Positions 27,498 to 36,451 of a stretch of 64,000 nt of DNA are shown one piece after another (within the stretch, counting starts at the first letter, position 1; every line of letters starts with the position of its first letter). The DNA comes from Neobacillus mesonae (GTDB taxonomy: Bacteria; Bacillota; Bacilli; Bacillales; Cytobacillaceae). The stretch covers positions 4,544,084 through 4,608,083 of the forward strand of contig NZ_KV440949.1 of NCBI RefSeq assembly GCF_001636315.1. Direction: 5' to 3'. The translations under genes were made by a program, and so were the position numbers. Below the pieces are notes generated by a model. It did no database searches and was not told the DNA's origin. It was given only the letters and a program-made list of their open reading frames with translations.

Positions 27498-28733
27498 ATG
27501 ATAAACAAATATACATGCAAAAATGGAGTAAGAATTGTATTAGAACAAATTCCAACCGTTCGATCCGTTGCCATTGGAATTTGGATAGGAACGGGATCTA
27601 GAAACGAAATTCCGAAAACGAACGGAATTTCCCATTTTCTTGAACACATGTTTTTTAAAGGGACCACTACAAGGACTGCAAAAGACATTGCCGAATCCTT
27701 TGATAGCATTGGCGGGCAGGTAAATGCCTTTACTTCAAAAGAGTACACATGCTATTATGCCAAGGTATTGGATACCCATTCAAAGCTTGCATTAGATGTG
27801 CTGGCTGATATGTTTTTTAATTCAACATTTGATGAAACAGAGCTAAAGAAAGAAAAAAATGTGGTTCTTGAAGAAATTAAGATGTATGAAGATACTCCAG
27901 ATGATATCGTTCACGATCTGCTTAGCAGGGCTGTTTACGGCGATCATCCACTGGGATACCCAATATTAGGAACAGAAGAAACATTAAATACTTTTAATGG
28001 TGATTCCCTAAGGGGCTACATTCATGAAAGATATACGCCTGAAAATGTCGTGGTCTCAATTGCAGGTAATGTCCCGGAAACATTTATCCAGGAAGTTGAA
28101 CAGTATTTTGGTTCATATCAAGGGGGAAATAGGGAAGAAGAAGAGAATGTCCCATCATTTCATTCAAACAAAATCGCCCGTAAAAAAGAAACCGAACAAG
28201 CCCATTTATGTATTGGATTCGAGGGATTAAAGGTCGGTCATGAGGACATTTACAGTCTAATCACCCTTAATAATATTTTAGGGGGCAGTATGAGTTCAAG
28301 ACTGTTCCAGGATGTCCGCGAGCAAAAGGGTCTCGCTTATTCTGTGTTTTCCTATCATTCTGCTTATCAAGACAGCGGGATTGTCACTGTTTACGGTGGA
28401 ACAGGTGCTAATCAGTTAAATGTTTTGTTTGAAACCATACAAGAAACTTTAAATAAATTAAAGCAAGAAGGTATTACCGAAAAAGAATTAACCAATAGTA
28501 AAGAGCAGCTTAAAGGCAGCTTAATGCTTAGTCTTGAAAGTACAAACAGCAGAATGAGCCGCAACGGCAAAAATGAGCTTCTGTTAAAACGCCACCGCTC
28601 ATTGGATGAGATTATTGAACAAATCGATGTAGTAACCAAGGAAGGTGTAAATGAAATGGCAAGAAGTATATTTACCGATAACTACTCCATTTCATTAATC
28701 AGTCCTGAGGGAGAAATACCCGATCATTATTAA
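27498..28733 (+). CDS. mlpA: MlpA (YmxG), M16 family zinc protease
   Basis: Pitrilysin/MPP-family peptidase; in B. subtilis MlpA has been linked to control of extracellular protease genes. The inverted zinc motif HFLEH lies at residues 46-50, with the distal Glu in LEEIKMYEDTP. 411 residues. AGGAGG lies 5 bases before ATG 27498; a TTG one codon earlier is less likely. Confidence 0.9.
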   Translation: MINKYTCKNGVRIVLEQIPTVRSVAIGIWIGTGSRNEIPKTNGISHFLEHMFFKGTTTRTAKDIAESFDSIGGQVNAFTSKEYTCYYAKVLDTHSKLALDVLADMFFNSTFDETELKKEKNVVLEEIKMYEDTPDDIVHDLLSRAVYGDHPLGYPILGTEETLNTFNGDSLRGYIHERYTPENVVVSIAGNVPETFIQEVEQYFGSYQGGNREEEENVPSFHSNKIARKKETEQAHLCIGFEGLKVGHEDIYSLITLNNILGGSMSSRLFQDVREQKGLAYSVFSYHSAYQDSGIVTVYGGTGANQLNVLFETIQETLNKLKQEGITEKELTNSKEQLKGSLMLSLESTNSRMSRNGKNELLLKRHRSLDEIIEQIDVVTKEGVNEMARSIFTDNYSISLISPEGEIPDHY

Positions 28734-28737
28734 CCCT

Positions 28738-28769
28738 AAAAAACAGTTCGTGATTCGAACTGTTTTTTT
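28738..28769 (+). terminator. Terminator after mlpA
   Basis: AACAGTTCG pairs with CGAACTGTT, with flanking A6 and T7, so it could work in both directions. Confidence 0.88.
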
Positions 28770-28840
28770 CTTTAGTCTAATTGGGGACTTCCTTCTATAA
28801 ACATATAGAAACGGGGTAGAGAAGGAGTGGAGTGTCTCAC

Positions 28841-29086
28841 ATGCGGTTAAGTGAATTAAGCGGGAAAGAAATTGTCGATGTAAAAAAGGCAGAACGGCTA
28901 GGTGTCCTTGGACAAACTGATTTAGAAATTAATGAAACGACGGGACAAATTCAAGCACTGCTAATTCCGTCGTTAAAATGGTTTGGTTTCCGTAAGCAAG
29001 GAGAAGAAATTCGGGTTCCCTGGAATCATATTAAAAAAATTGGCCCTGAAATGATCATTATTGATGTTCCTGAAGAAGAAGAATAG
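28841..29086 (+). CDS. ymxH: YmxH, YlmC/YmxH family PRC-barrel-like sporulation protein
   Basis: Small conserved protein of the YlmC/YmxH family with a PRC-barrel-like fold. Typical sequence: MRLSELSGKEIVDVKKAERLG, WFGFRKQGEEIRVPW, KIGPEMIIIDV. 81 residues from ATG 28841; a GTG at 28832 closer to the GAAGGAG site would add three residues. Lies between mlpA and dpaA as in B. subtilis. Biochemical role unknown. Confidence 0.85.
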   Translation: MRLSELSGKEIVDVKKAERLGVLGQTDLEINETTGQIQALLIPSLKWFGFRKQGEEIRVPWNHIKKIGPEMIIIDVPEEEE

Positions 29087-29095
29087 CAAGCTTTA

Positions 29096-29134
29096 AGCCC
29101 AAGCAAATGAACTTTTGCTTGGGCTAATTTTTTT
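29096..29134 (+). terminator. Terminator after ymxH
   Basis: 12-bp stem AGCCCAAGCAAA / TTTTGCTTGGGCT with T-rich tail. Separates ymxH from the mother-cell dpa operon. Confidence 0.9.
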
Positions 29135-29151
29135 CTTGTGGGTGGAAAACT

Positions 29152-29179
29152 CACAGAATGAAGCAATCATACATAAGAT
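29152..29179 (+). promoter_or_regulatory. Candidate sigma-K promoter for dpaAB
   Basis: CACA (29152-29155), 16 bases, then CATAAGAT (29172-29179), fitting the mother-cell sigma-K pattern AC...CATAnnnT. spoVF of B. subtilis is sigma-K dependent. It lies about 250 bases before the gene; the intervening 29180-29429 shows no gene. The match is short, so this is tentative. Confidence 0.3.
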
Positions 29180-29429
29180 GGTGAAGTGATAAGAAGAATT
29201 GGTACTCCTTTTAAGGACTTGAATGGAAAAGGGCAGAGCGCCGCAAAAGTTTTTCTTTCTAACAGATTGCAGTTATAAAGATAAAACTTTTGATTCTAAT
29301 TTTTTCACAGCTAATCTCTGCTTACACCGCCTTTTATTGGCAAGGTGTTGTTTTCTCGATAAATTTCCGTAGTAAATGGTGGCTTAGTTCACTATTAAAA
29401 GTTTAGGAAAAAAGAAGGTGAATGTTTTC

Positions 29430-30329
29430 ATGCTGACAGGGATACAGATAGCCGTGATTGGCGGCGATGCCAGACAGCTGGAAATTATCCGGAAGTTAAC
29501 CGAGTTAGATGCACGACTATCATTAATTGGATTCGAACAGCTTGACCATGCCTTCACAGGTGCTGTTAAGGAAAAACTGGATGAGGTTGACTTTACGAAT
29601 ATAGATGCCATTATTTTGCCGGTGGCTGGCACAAATTTAGAAGGACAGGTAGAAACAATATTTTCAAATGAAAAAGTAGTTCTGACAGAAGAAATTCTGG
29701 CGAAAACTCCCGAACATTGTACGATTTATTCAGGGATTAGCAACGCATTCTTAAATGAAATTGTCAAGCAATCTGGAAGAAAACTTGTACAGTTATTTTC
29801 AAGGGACGATGTAGCCATTTATAACTCCATCCCAACTGTGGAAGGAACAATCATGATGGCGATTCAACACACAGACTTTACCATTCATGGCTCCAAGGTA
29901 ACAATTCTTGGATTAGGGCGGTGCGGAATGAGTATTGCAAGGGCATTTCATTCCTTGGGTGCAAAGGTAAAGGTTGGAGCAAGAAAAAGCGAACATCTTG
30001 CCAGAATTACGGAAATGGGACTTGAACCCTTTTCTCTAAGCAATATCCAAAAGGAGGTAATGGCAACAGATATATTAATTAATACCGTACCACAACAAAT
30101 CGTCAGCGCAGGAGTTATTGCAAAATTACCGCCGCACACACTCATTATTGATATAGCGTCAAAACCAGGAGGAACTGATTTTCGTTATGCTGAAAAACGC
30201 GGGATTAAAGCATTGCTGGCGCCAAGTTTGCCGGGAATCGTAGCGCCAAAAACAGCGGGGCAGATTTTGGCAGATGTGCTTACACAGCTGCTCCAAGAAT
30301 CTACCACTAATCGAAAGGGGAATGCATAA
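29430..30329 (+). CDS. dpaA: Dipicolinate synthase subunit A
   Basis: With DpaB converts dihydrodipicolinate (made by DapA) to dipicolinic acid in the mother cell during sporulation. N-terminal GGDARQLEIIRKL and a Rossmann NAD(P) site GLGRCGMSIARAF near residue 160. 299 residues. ATG 29430 gives MLTGIQIAVIGGDAR, matching relatives; GTG 29418 is within the ribosome site AGAAGGTG. Overlaps dpaB by one base. Confidence 0.95.
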   Translation: MLTGIQIAVIGGDARQLEIIRKLTELDARLSLIGFEQLDHAFTGAVKEKLDEVDFTNIDAIILPVAGTNLEGQVETIFSNEKVVLTEEILAKTPEHCTIYSGISNAFLNEIVKQSGRKLVQLFSRDDVAIYNSIPTVEGTIMMAIQHTDFTIHGSKVTILGLGRCGMSIARAFHSLGAKVKVGARKSEHLARITEMGLEPFSLSNIQKEVMATDILINTVPQQIVSAGVIAKLPPHTLIIDIASKPGGTDFRYAEKRGIKALLAPSLPGIVAPKTAGQILADVLTQLLQESTTNRKGNA

Positions 30330-30928
30330 TGAGTTTGAAAGGTAAAAGAATTGGTTTTGGATTAACCGGCTCACATTGTACGTATGATGCAGTATTTCCG
30401 GAAATTGAAAAACTCGTGCAAATGGGTGCAGAGGTTGTTCCAATTGTTACTTTTACTGTAAAAAATACAGAAACTCGTTTCGGTAAAGGGGAGGATTGGG
30501 TTCAGCGAATTGAAGATTTAACCGGCAATAAGGCAATTAATTCGATTGTGGCGGCCGAACCACTAGGCCCAAAGATGCCTTTAGATTGTATGGTCATAGC
30601 ACCTCTTACAGGGGTATCAATGAGTAAATTTGCCAATGCGATTAACGATAGTCCTGTATTAATGGCGGCAAAAGCAACACTCCGAAATTTAAAACCGGTC
30701 GTTCTTGGAATTTCTACCAATGATGCGCTTGGGCTGAATGGTGTGAATTTAATGAGATTGATGGCAACAAAAAATATCTTTTTTATTCCTTATGGTCAAG
30801 ATGATCCGGTAAAGAAACCAAATTCTATGGTGGCAAGAATGACCCTGCTGACAGAAACGGTAGAAGCTGCTATTGAAGGAAATCAGCTCCAGCCTGTCAT
30901 TGTTGAAAAATATAAAGATAGCGAATAA
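30329..30928 (+). CDS. dpaB: Dipicolinate synthase subunit B
   Basis: Flavoprotein-fold partner of DpaA (HFCD family). Starts SLKGKRIGFGLTGSHCTYDAVFPEIEKL and has the APLTGVSMSKFANAINDSPVLMAAKATLRN region typical of SpoVFB. 199 residues. The TAATG overlap with dpaA indicates translational coupling. dpaA-dpaB-asd-dapG-dapA places dipicolinate synthesis beside the supply of its precursor. Confidence 0.95.
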   Translation: MSLKGKRIGFGLTGSHCTYDAVFPEIEKLVQMGAEVVPIVTFTVKNTETRFGKGEDWVQRIEDLTGNKAINSIVAAEPLGPKMPLDCMVIAPLTGVSMSKFANAINDSPVLMAAKATLRNLKPVVLGISTNDALGLNGVNLMRLMATKNIFFIPYGQDDPVKKPNSMVARMTLLTETVEAAIEGNQLQPVIVEKYKDSE

Positions 30929-30991
30929 TTTCTTCTCCCTTTTCAAAAAAGGTTATTTCTTTAAAGGAATATGTTAAAATAAATTAATCGT

Positions 30992-31025
30992 TCATCAGTA
31001 GGTACAATATTGTATCTACTGATGA
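30992..31025. promoter_or_regulatory. 34-bp palindrome upstream of asd
   Basis: Two 17-nt arms beginning TCATCAGTAG and ending CTACTGATGA, self-complementary except for one G-T pair, with no spacer. It follows a TAAAAT (-10-like) at about 30974-30979 and lies about 90 bases before asd, so it may be an operator or a transcript-end hairpin. No long T-run follows. Confidence 0.55.
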
Positions 31026-31114
31026 AATAAAAATAATGATGATGAATACTGGCATTGACAAATAGATTCTAATATAGAAATAACCAGCCAGTGTAATTGA
31101 AAGGGGAACTAGAA

Positions 31115-32170
31115 ATGAGTCAGCAAAATGGATTTCATGTGGCTGTTGTAGGGGCAACAGGTGCGGTTGGACAACAAATGATTCAAACCTTAGTAAATGA
31201 GAATTTCCCTATAAAAAAATTAACCTTACTTTCTTCAGCTCGTTCTGCAGGAAAAGTAGTAAATGTTAATGGACAGGAAATTACCGTTCAAGAAGCTAAA
31301 CCGGAGAGTTTCGAAGGTGTCGATATCGCACTATTCAGCGCCGGGGGCAGCGTATCTAAGGAACTGGCTCCTGAAGCAGTAAAACGCGGTGCGGTCGTTG
31401 TAGACAATACGAGTGCATTTCGGATGGATGAAAATACCCCGCTGGTTGTACCAGAAGTAAATGAAACCGATCTTCATGAGCATAACGGGGTCATTGCAAA
31501 TCCAAACTGTTCTACTATTCAAATGGTTGTGGCTTTAGAACCAATCCGTAAGAAATATGGCTTGAAAAAGGTGATTGTTTCGACTTATCAAGCTGTATCT
31601 GGTGCAGGTGCAGCAGCAGTTGAAGAGCTAATGGATCAAACAAAAGCCATAATTAACAAAGAGGAGTTCGAAGCCAATATTTTACCAGTTGGTTCCGATA
31701 AAAAACATTATCAAATTGCTTTTAATGCGATTCCGCAAATTGATAAATTTCAAGATAATGGTTTTACATTTGAAGAAATGAAAATGATCAATGAAACGAA
31801 GAAAATTATGCATTTACCGGAGCTTCAAGTTGCAGCTACATGTGTCCGTCTGCCGGTAGCAGTAGGCCACTCAGAATCGGTATATTTTGAAGTTGAACAA
31901 GAAGGCGTTACGGCAAGTGAGATTAAAGCATTGTTAAAAGATGCTCCTGGTGTTGTATTGCAGGATGATCCAGATAATCAAGTCTATCCAATGCCGGCTG
32001 ATTGTGTAGGCAAAAATGATGTCTTTGTAGGAAGAATTAGAAAAGATCTTGATGAGGAGCTAGGTTTTCATATGTGGGTTGTATCAGACAACCTGCTGAA
32101 GGGTGCAGCCTGGAACTCAGTTCAAATCGCTGAAAGATTAGTTGAATTAGGGATTGTAAAATCTAAGTAA
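31115..32170 (+). CDS. asd: Aspartate-semialdehyde dehydrogenase
   Basis: Reduces aspartyl phosphate to aspartate semialdehyde for lysine, methionine, threonine, peptidoglycan and dipicolinate. NADPH motif VVGATGAVGQQM near residue 11; catalytic Cys in ANPNCSTIQM (C132); VRLPVAVGHSE with the active-site His. ATG 31115 has AAAGGGG 8 bases upstream; the GTG/ATG six codons earlier overlaps it. 351 residues. Heads the asd-dapG-dapA operon. Confidence 0.96.
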   Translation: MSQQNGFHVAVVGATGAVGQQMIQTLVNENFPIKKLTLLSSARSAGKVVNVNGQEITVQEAKPESFEGVDIALFSAGGSVSKELAPEAVKRGAVVVDNTSAFRMDENTPLVVPEVNETDLHEHNGVIANPNCSTIQMVVALEPIRKKYGLKKVIVSTYQAVSGAGAAAVEELMDQTKAIINKEEFEANILPVGSDKKHYQIAFNAIPQIDKFQDNGFTFEEMKMINETKKIMHLPELQVAATCVRLPVAVGHSESVYFEVEQEGVTASEIKALLKDAPGVVLQDDPDNQVYPMPADCVGKNDVFVGRIRKDLDEELGFHMWVVSDNLLKGAAWNSVQIAERLVELGIVKSK

Positions 32171-32197
32171 CATCAAAAGGCAGGTTTAGGTGTCACC

Positions 32198-33466
32198 ATG
32201 AAAATCATTGTTCAAAAGTTTGGCGGAACATCTGTTAAAGATGCGGAAAGCCGCAAACATGCTCAAAAACACATTGAAAAATCATTAGCTGATGGATATA
32301 AAGTAGTAGTGGTTGTCTCTGCTATGGGACGTAAAGGAGACCCGTATGCGACAGATACACTTCTATCACTGGTTAGCACAAGTACCGGAATGCTTTCTAA
32401 GCGAGAACAGGATTTATTAATGTCTTGCGGAGAAGTAATTTCAAGTGTGGTATTCGCAAATATGCTCTCTGAAAGTGGAATTAAAGCTGCCGCATTAACT
32501 GGTGCTCAGGCAGGCTTCCGCACGAATAGCGATCATACAAATGCAAAAATTGTGGAAATGAAATGTGACCGTCTTCTCAGGGAACTAGAGCAAAACGATG
32601 TTGTGGTTGTAGCCGGTTTCCAAGGTGCGGCTAAAAATGGAGATACCACAACAATCGGCCGCGGCGGCAGTGATACCTCGGCTGCAGCACTTGGGGCTGC
32701 CCTAAATGCGGAGTGGATTGATATTTTTACTGATGTTGAAGGGATTATGACGGCTGACCCGAGAATCGTTGAAAATGCACGTCCGCTTTCTGTTGTAACG
32801 TATACAGAAGTATGCAATATGGCATATCAAGGGGCAAAAGTTATTCATCCAAGGGCAGTAGAGATTGCTATGCAGGCAAAGGTGCCGATTCGAATTCGTT
32901 CGACTTATTCGGAAGCAAAAGGAACTTTAGTTACCACTTTAAACCGAAATAACCGTGGAAGCGATATTAAGGAACGACTGGTAACAGGAATTGCGCATGT
33001 TTCTAATGTTACGCAGATAAAGGTTTTTGCCAAAAAGGATCAATATTACCTGCAGGCAGAAGTCTTTAAGGCGATGGCAAATGAAAAAATCAGTGTCGAC
33101 TTTATCAATATTTCACCTAACAGCGTCGTCTATACCGTAACTGAAGAAATGACCGACCAAGCAATTCGAGTTCTTACCGAATTAGGTCACGAGCCGATTG
33201 TTGAGCGCCACTGTGCTAAAGTTTCAGTGGTGGGAGCCGGTATCGCAGGAGTCCCTGGGGTTACGTTTAAAATTGTTACCGCTCTTTCAAATAAAGGGAT
33301 TCGTATTTTACAGTCTGCTGACAGCCATACGACAATATGGGTATTAGTGAAGCAGGAAGATTTAGTTCAATCGGTTAATGCTTTGCATGATGCTTTTCAT
33401 TTACAGGAAGAATCAATTGAATTTGACCGTATGGATATAGAGGCCTCATTAAAAAACATGGACTAG
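32198..33466 (+). CDS. dapG: Aspartate kinase I (diaminopimelate-sensitive)
   Basis: Commits aspartate to the lysine/DAP branch. N-terminal kinase domain with VQKFGGTSVKDAE, TTTIGRGGSDTSAAAL and DIFTDVEGIMTADPRIV; C-terminal tandem ACT domains (from about 265) for feedback control. 422 residues, with a C-terminal tail (about 15 residues) beyond the shorter B. subtilis protein. Close to asd and dapA. Confidence 0.95.
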   Translation: MKIIVQKFGGTSVKDAESRKHAQKHIEKSLADGYKVVVVVSAMGRKGDPYATDTLLSLVSTSTGMLSKREQDLLMSCGEVISSVVFANMLSESGIKAAALTGAQAGFRTNSDHTNAKIVEMKCDRLLRELEQNDVVVVAGFQGAAKNGDTTTIGRGGSDTSAAALGAALNAEWIDIFTDVEGIMTADPRIVENARPLSVVTYTEVCNMAYQGAKVIHPRAVEIAMQAKVPIRIRSTYSEAKGTLVTTLNRNNRGSDIKERLVTGIAHVSNVTQIKVFAKKDQYYLQAEVFKAMANEKISVDFINISPNSVVYTVTEEMTDQAIRVLTELGHEPIVERHCAKVSVVGAGIAGVPGVTFKIVTALSNKGIRILQSADSHTTIWVLVKQEDLVQSVNALHDAFHLQEESIEFDRMDIEASLKNMD

Positions 33467-33514
33467 TGAAAAGCTGCTTTGGGATAATCAGCAGATTCGA
33501 AGGGAGTAGAAAAA

Positions 33515-34390
33515 ATGGTTCATTTCGGGCGCCTATCTACAGCCATGGTAACCCCTTTTAACCGAAAAGGTCATATTGACTTTACGAAAACAACAAAATT
33601 AATAAATTATTTAATTGAGAATGGAACAGAATCACTAGTTATTGCTGGAACAACCGGTGAATCTCCTACTTTATCAAAAGAGGAGAAACTGGCCTTATTT
33701 GGTCATGTTGTAAAAGTCGTAAACAAAAGAATTCCGGTGATTGCCGGAACAGGGAGCAATAATACGTATGCCTCGATTGAAATGACCAAAAAGGCGGAGC
33801 AGTTAGGCGTTGATGGGATTATGCTGGTTGCCCCGTATTATAACAAACCGAATCAAGAGGGGCTGTATCAGCATTTTAAAACAATTGCTGAGTCAACATC
33901 GCTTCCGGTTATGATTTACAATATTCCGGGCCGGACAGCCGTTACAATTCATCCTGAGACGGTTATACGTCTTTCCAAGATCGAAAATATTATTGCGGTG
34001 AAAGAAGCCAGCGGTGATTTAAATGCAATAACGCATATTATTGCTAACACTGATGAAGATTTTCTTGTTTATAGCGGCGATGACAGCCTAACCATTCCAG
34101 TACTTTCAATTGGGGGTACAGGGGTTGTCTCCGTTGCATCCCATGTAATTGGGAAGGAGCTGCAGGAAATGATTCAAGCCTTTTTTGAAGGTAATCCAAG
34201 AAAGGCATCCTCACTTCACCAAAAGCTTCTTCCACTTATGCAAGGCCTTTTTGCCGCGCCAAGCCCTGGACCTGTGAAAACGGCATTGCAGTTAAAAGGA
34301 CTCGATGTCGGGTCTGTAAGGCTGCCGCTCGTAGGGTTGACAGAGCAAGAACGTACGGTGTTAATCTCTTTGTTAAATGCAATTGAATAA
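33515..34390 (+). CDS. dapA: 4-hydroxy-tetrahydrodipicolinate synthase
   Basis: Condenses pyruvate with aspartate semialdehyde. Schiff-base Lys in AVKEASG (K163), Tyr in YNIPGRT (Y135), and GTTGESPTL for pyruvate carboxylate binding. 291 residues, usual length. AAGGGAGTAG upstream. Its product is the direct precursor used by DpaAB. Confidence 0.96.
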   Translation: MVHFGRLSTAMVTPFNRKGHIDFTKTTKLINYLIENGTESLVIAGTTGESPTLSKEEKLALFGHVVKVVNKRIPVIAGTGSNNTYASIEMTKKAEQLGVDGIMLVAPYYNKPNQEGLYQHFKTIAESTSLPVMIYNIPGRTAVTIHPETVIRLSKIENIIAVKEASGDLNAITHIIANTDEDFLVYSGDDSLTIPVLSIGGTGVVSVASHVIGKELQEMIQAFFEGNPRKASSLHQKLLPLMQGLFAAPSPGPVKTALQLKGLDVGSVRLPLVGLTEQERTVLISLLNAIE

Positions 34391-34395
34391 ATCGC

Positions 34396-34430
34396 AAAAA
34401 GCCAATGACTCCGACGTCGTTGGCTTTTTT
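34396..34430 (+). terminator. Terminator after dapA
   Basis: AAAAGCCAATGAC pairs with GTCGTTGGCTTTT (one G-U), continuing into T-run. Confidence 0.9.
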
Positions 34431-34494
34431 CTTTATGGTTAATCAAGGGGCAGGGCAGGATAACGAAGGAATTGAAAGAGCTTTCGGTAAATGG

Positions 34495-34524
34495 TTGTAA
34501 AGATTTTCGGATTTCAAGTATAAT
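34495..34524 (+). promoter_or_regulatory. Sigma-A promoter of rnjB
   Basis: TTGTAA (34495-34500) and a perfect TATAAT (34519-34524), 18-base spacer, about 110 bases before rnjB. Confidence 0.65.
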
Positions 34525-34640
34525 AATCATAACTGATTTCGATCGGACCAATTGGTAATAGTCGTAGTTTGAAGGTGTAGGAGCAGGACAAAAAAACGTT
34601 TAAAGAAAATTTGATAACTAGCATAGGAGGGGTTTAGGCA

Positions 34641-36308
34641 GTGGTAAAGAAAAAAAATAGTTCCATCAAGTTTATTGCACTTGGTGGTATAGGAGAAATC
34701 GGTAAAAATATGTACCTTGTAGAGGTGGACAAGGACATATTTGTTATTGATGCCGGCTTGATGTTCCCCGAGGAAGAAATGCTTGGCATTGATATGGTTA
34801 TTCCTGATATTACATACTTAAAGGATAATAAAGACCGAGTTAAGGCGATTTTCTTAACTCATGGACATGAGGATCATATTGGGGCGCTCTCTTATGTTCT
34901 TGAAAATATCAATGTTCCTGTTTATGGCACGAAACTAACACTTGCGCTGGCACAGGCATTATTAAAGGAACAGGAATTTAAAGGGAAAACCAAGTTTATT
35001 GAAATCGATTCCAACACGATTATTGATTTAGAATCAGTTGAGGTTAGCTTTTTCAGAACAAATCATAGTATTCCCGATTCCATTGGAATCTGTGTTCACA
35101 CTTCTGAAGGGATTATCGTTTACACTGGTGACTTTAAATTTGATCAAGCGGCAACAAAGCTTTATAGGCCGGAAATTGGCAAAATGGCCGCAATTGGTGA
35201 ACAAGGAGTATTATGTTTGCTGTCTGATAGTACAGAGGCTGAGAAACCGGGATATACGACATCAGAGGCTATTGTGGCCCGTGAAATGTCTAATGCCTTT
35301 TATAATGCTCCTGGAAGAATCATTGCAGCTTGTTTTGCTTCGGACATCAATCGAATTCAGCATATTTTCGATGCTGCTAAAGAAAATAATCGTAAAGTAG
35401 CAGTAGTGGGAAAAAGTCTGGAAAGAATTTATCATATAGCCCTTGATTTGGGTTATTTAGAAGTGGATGATGAATTGATTATTCCAGTGAGTGAAATAAA
35501 AGATTACGAAGATCGTGAAATAGCGGTTTTAATGACTGGAAGTCAAGGTGAACCGATTGAAGCGCTACAAAAAATGGCAAAGCAAACCCACAAACTTTTA
35601 AATATACAGAAAGGGGATACTGTTCTAATCGCTGCTTCACCGCTTAAGGGAAGTGAATTGTTCTTATCTAAAACAGTAGATATGCTGTTTAGAGCAGGTG
35701 CGGATGTAATCGCCGGAAAACGGACAGTACACGTTTCTAGTCATGGAAGCCAAGAGGAATTGAAATTTATGATCAATTTGATGCAGCCAAGCTATTTTAT
35801 TCCTGTTCATGGAGAATATCGTTCGCTCATGGCACATCGCAAACTTGCATTGGAATCCGGTATTGATGAGGCGCATATTTGTATCCCAGACCGCGGCGAT
35901 ACAGTCGAATGGAAGGATGGAGGTATTGCTATTACCGGTAAAGTTCCTTCAGGTAATATTCTAATAGACGGCATAGGTGTTGGAGACGTCGGAAATATTG
36001 TATTACGAGATCGAAAGCTATTGTCACAGGATGGTATATTAATTGTGGTAGTAACGTTAACGAAGCAAGAAAAGAAAATTGCCTCAGGCCCGGAAATTAT
36101 ATCCAGAGGGTTTGTCTATGTACGTGAATCAGAAAAATTGATGGATGACTCCACCAAATTAGTAAAGGATATTGTTGAAAGAACTATTAGTAAAAATTCA
36201 TTCGAATGGTCGAGTATAAAGCAGGAAATCCGCGATGAATTGAACCGTTACTTATATGAACAAACAAAGAGACGGCCGATGATTCTCCCAATTATTATGG
36301 AAGTTTAA
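34641..36308 (+). CDS. rnjB: Ribonuclease J2 (RnjB position), metallo-beta-lactamase fold
   Basis: 5'-3' exo/endoribonuclease of the beta-CASP family. Metal motif HGHEDH (H74-H79) is complete, with TGDFKFDQ and, later, the beta-CASP GSQGEP and HVSSHGSQEELK blocks. It sits before tepA-ylzJ-spoIIIE as B. subtilis rnjB does, but that J2 has, as I recall, a degenerate HGHDEN motif. GTG at 34641 follows AGGAGGGG by 8 bases. 555 residues. Confidence 0.92.
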   Translation: MVKKKNSSIKFIALGGIGEIGKNMYLVEVDKDIFVIDAGLMFPEEEMLGIDMVIPDITYLKDNKDRVKAIFLTHGHEDHIGALSYVLENINVPVYGTKLTLALAQALLKEQEFKGKTKFIEIDSNTIIDLESVEVSFFRTNHSIPDSIGICVHTSEGIIVYTGDFKFDQAATKLYRPEIGKMAAIGEQGVLCLLSDSTEAEKPGYTTSEAIVAREMSNAFYNAPGRIIAACFASDINRIQHIFDAAKENNRKVAVVGKSLERIYHIALDLGYLEVDDELIIPVSEIKDYEDREIAVLMTGSQGEPIEALQKMAKQTHKLLNIQKGDTVLIAASPLKGSELFLSKTVDMLFRAGADVIAGKRTVHVSSHGSQEELKFMINLMQPSYFIPVHGEYRSLMAHRKLALESGIDEAHICIPDRGDTVEWKDGGIAITGKVPSGNILIDGIGVGDVGNIVLRDRKLLSQDGILIVVVTLTKQEKKIASGPEIISRGFVYVRESEKLMDDSTKLVKDIVERTISKNSFEWSSIKQEIRDELNRYLYEQTKRRPMILPIIMEV

Positions 36309-36325
36309 CGGCAAATATAAATGAT

Positions 36326-36378
36326 AGCATCCAGCAGCTAAAGAGGAATCCCCTTTAGTTACCGGGTGCTTTTATTAT
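36326..36378 (+). terminator. Terminator after rnjB
   Basis: Outer stem AGCATCC / GGGTGCT and inner stem CTAAAG / CTTTAG, followed by TTTTATTATT. Confidence 0.7.
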
Positions 36379-36451
36379 TGAAAAAAACGGGCATGAATTT
36401 ACACCCCGAGTGAATACTAAAATATATCATGCTTGGAAAGGGAGTATTAGA

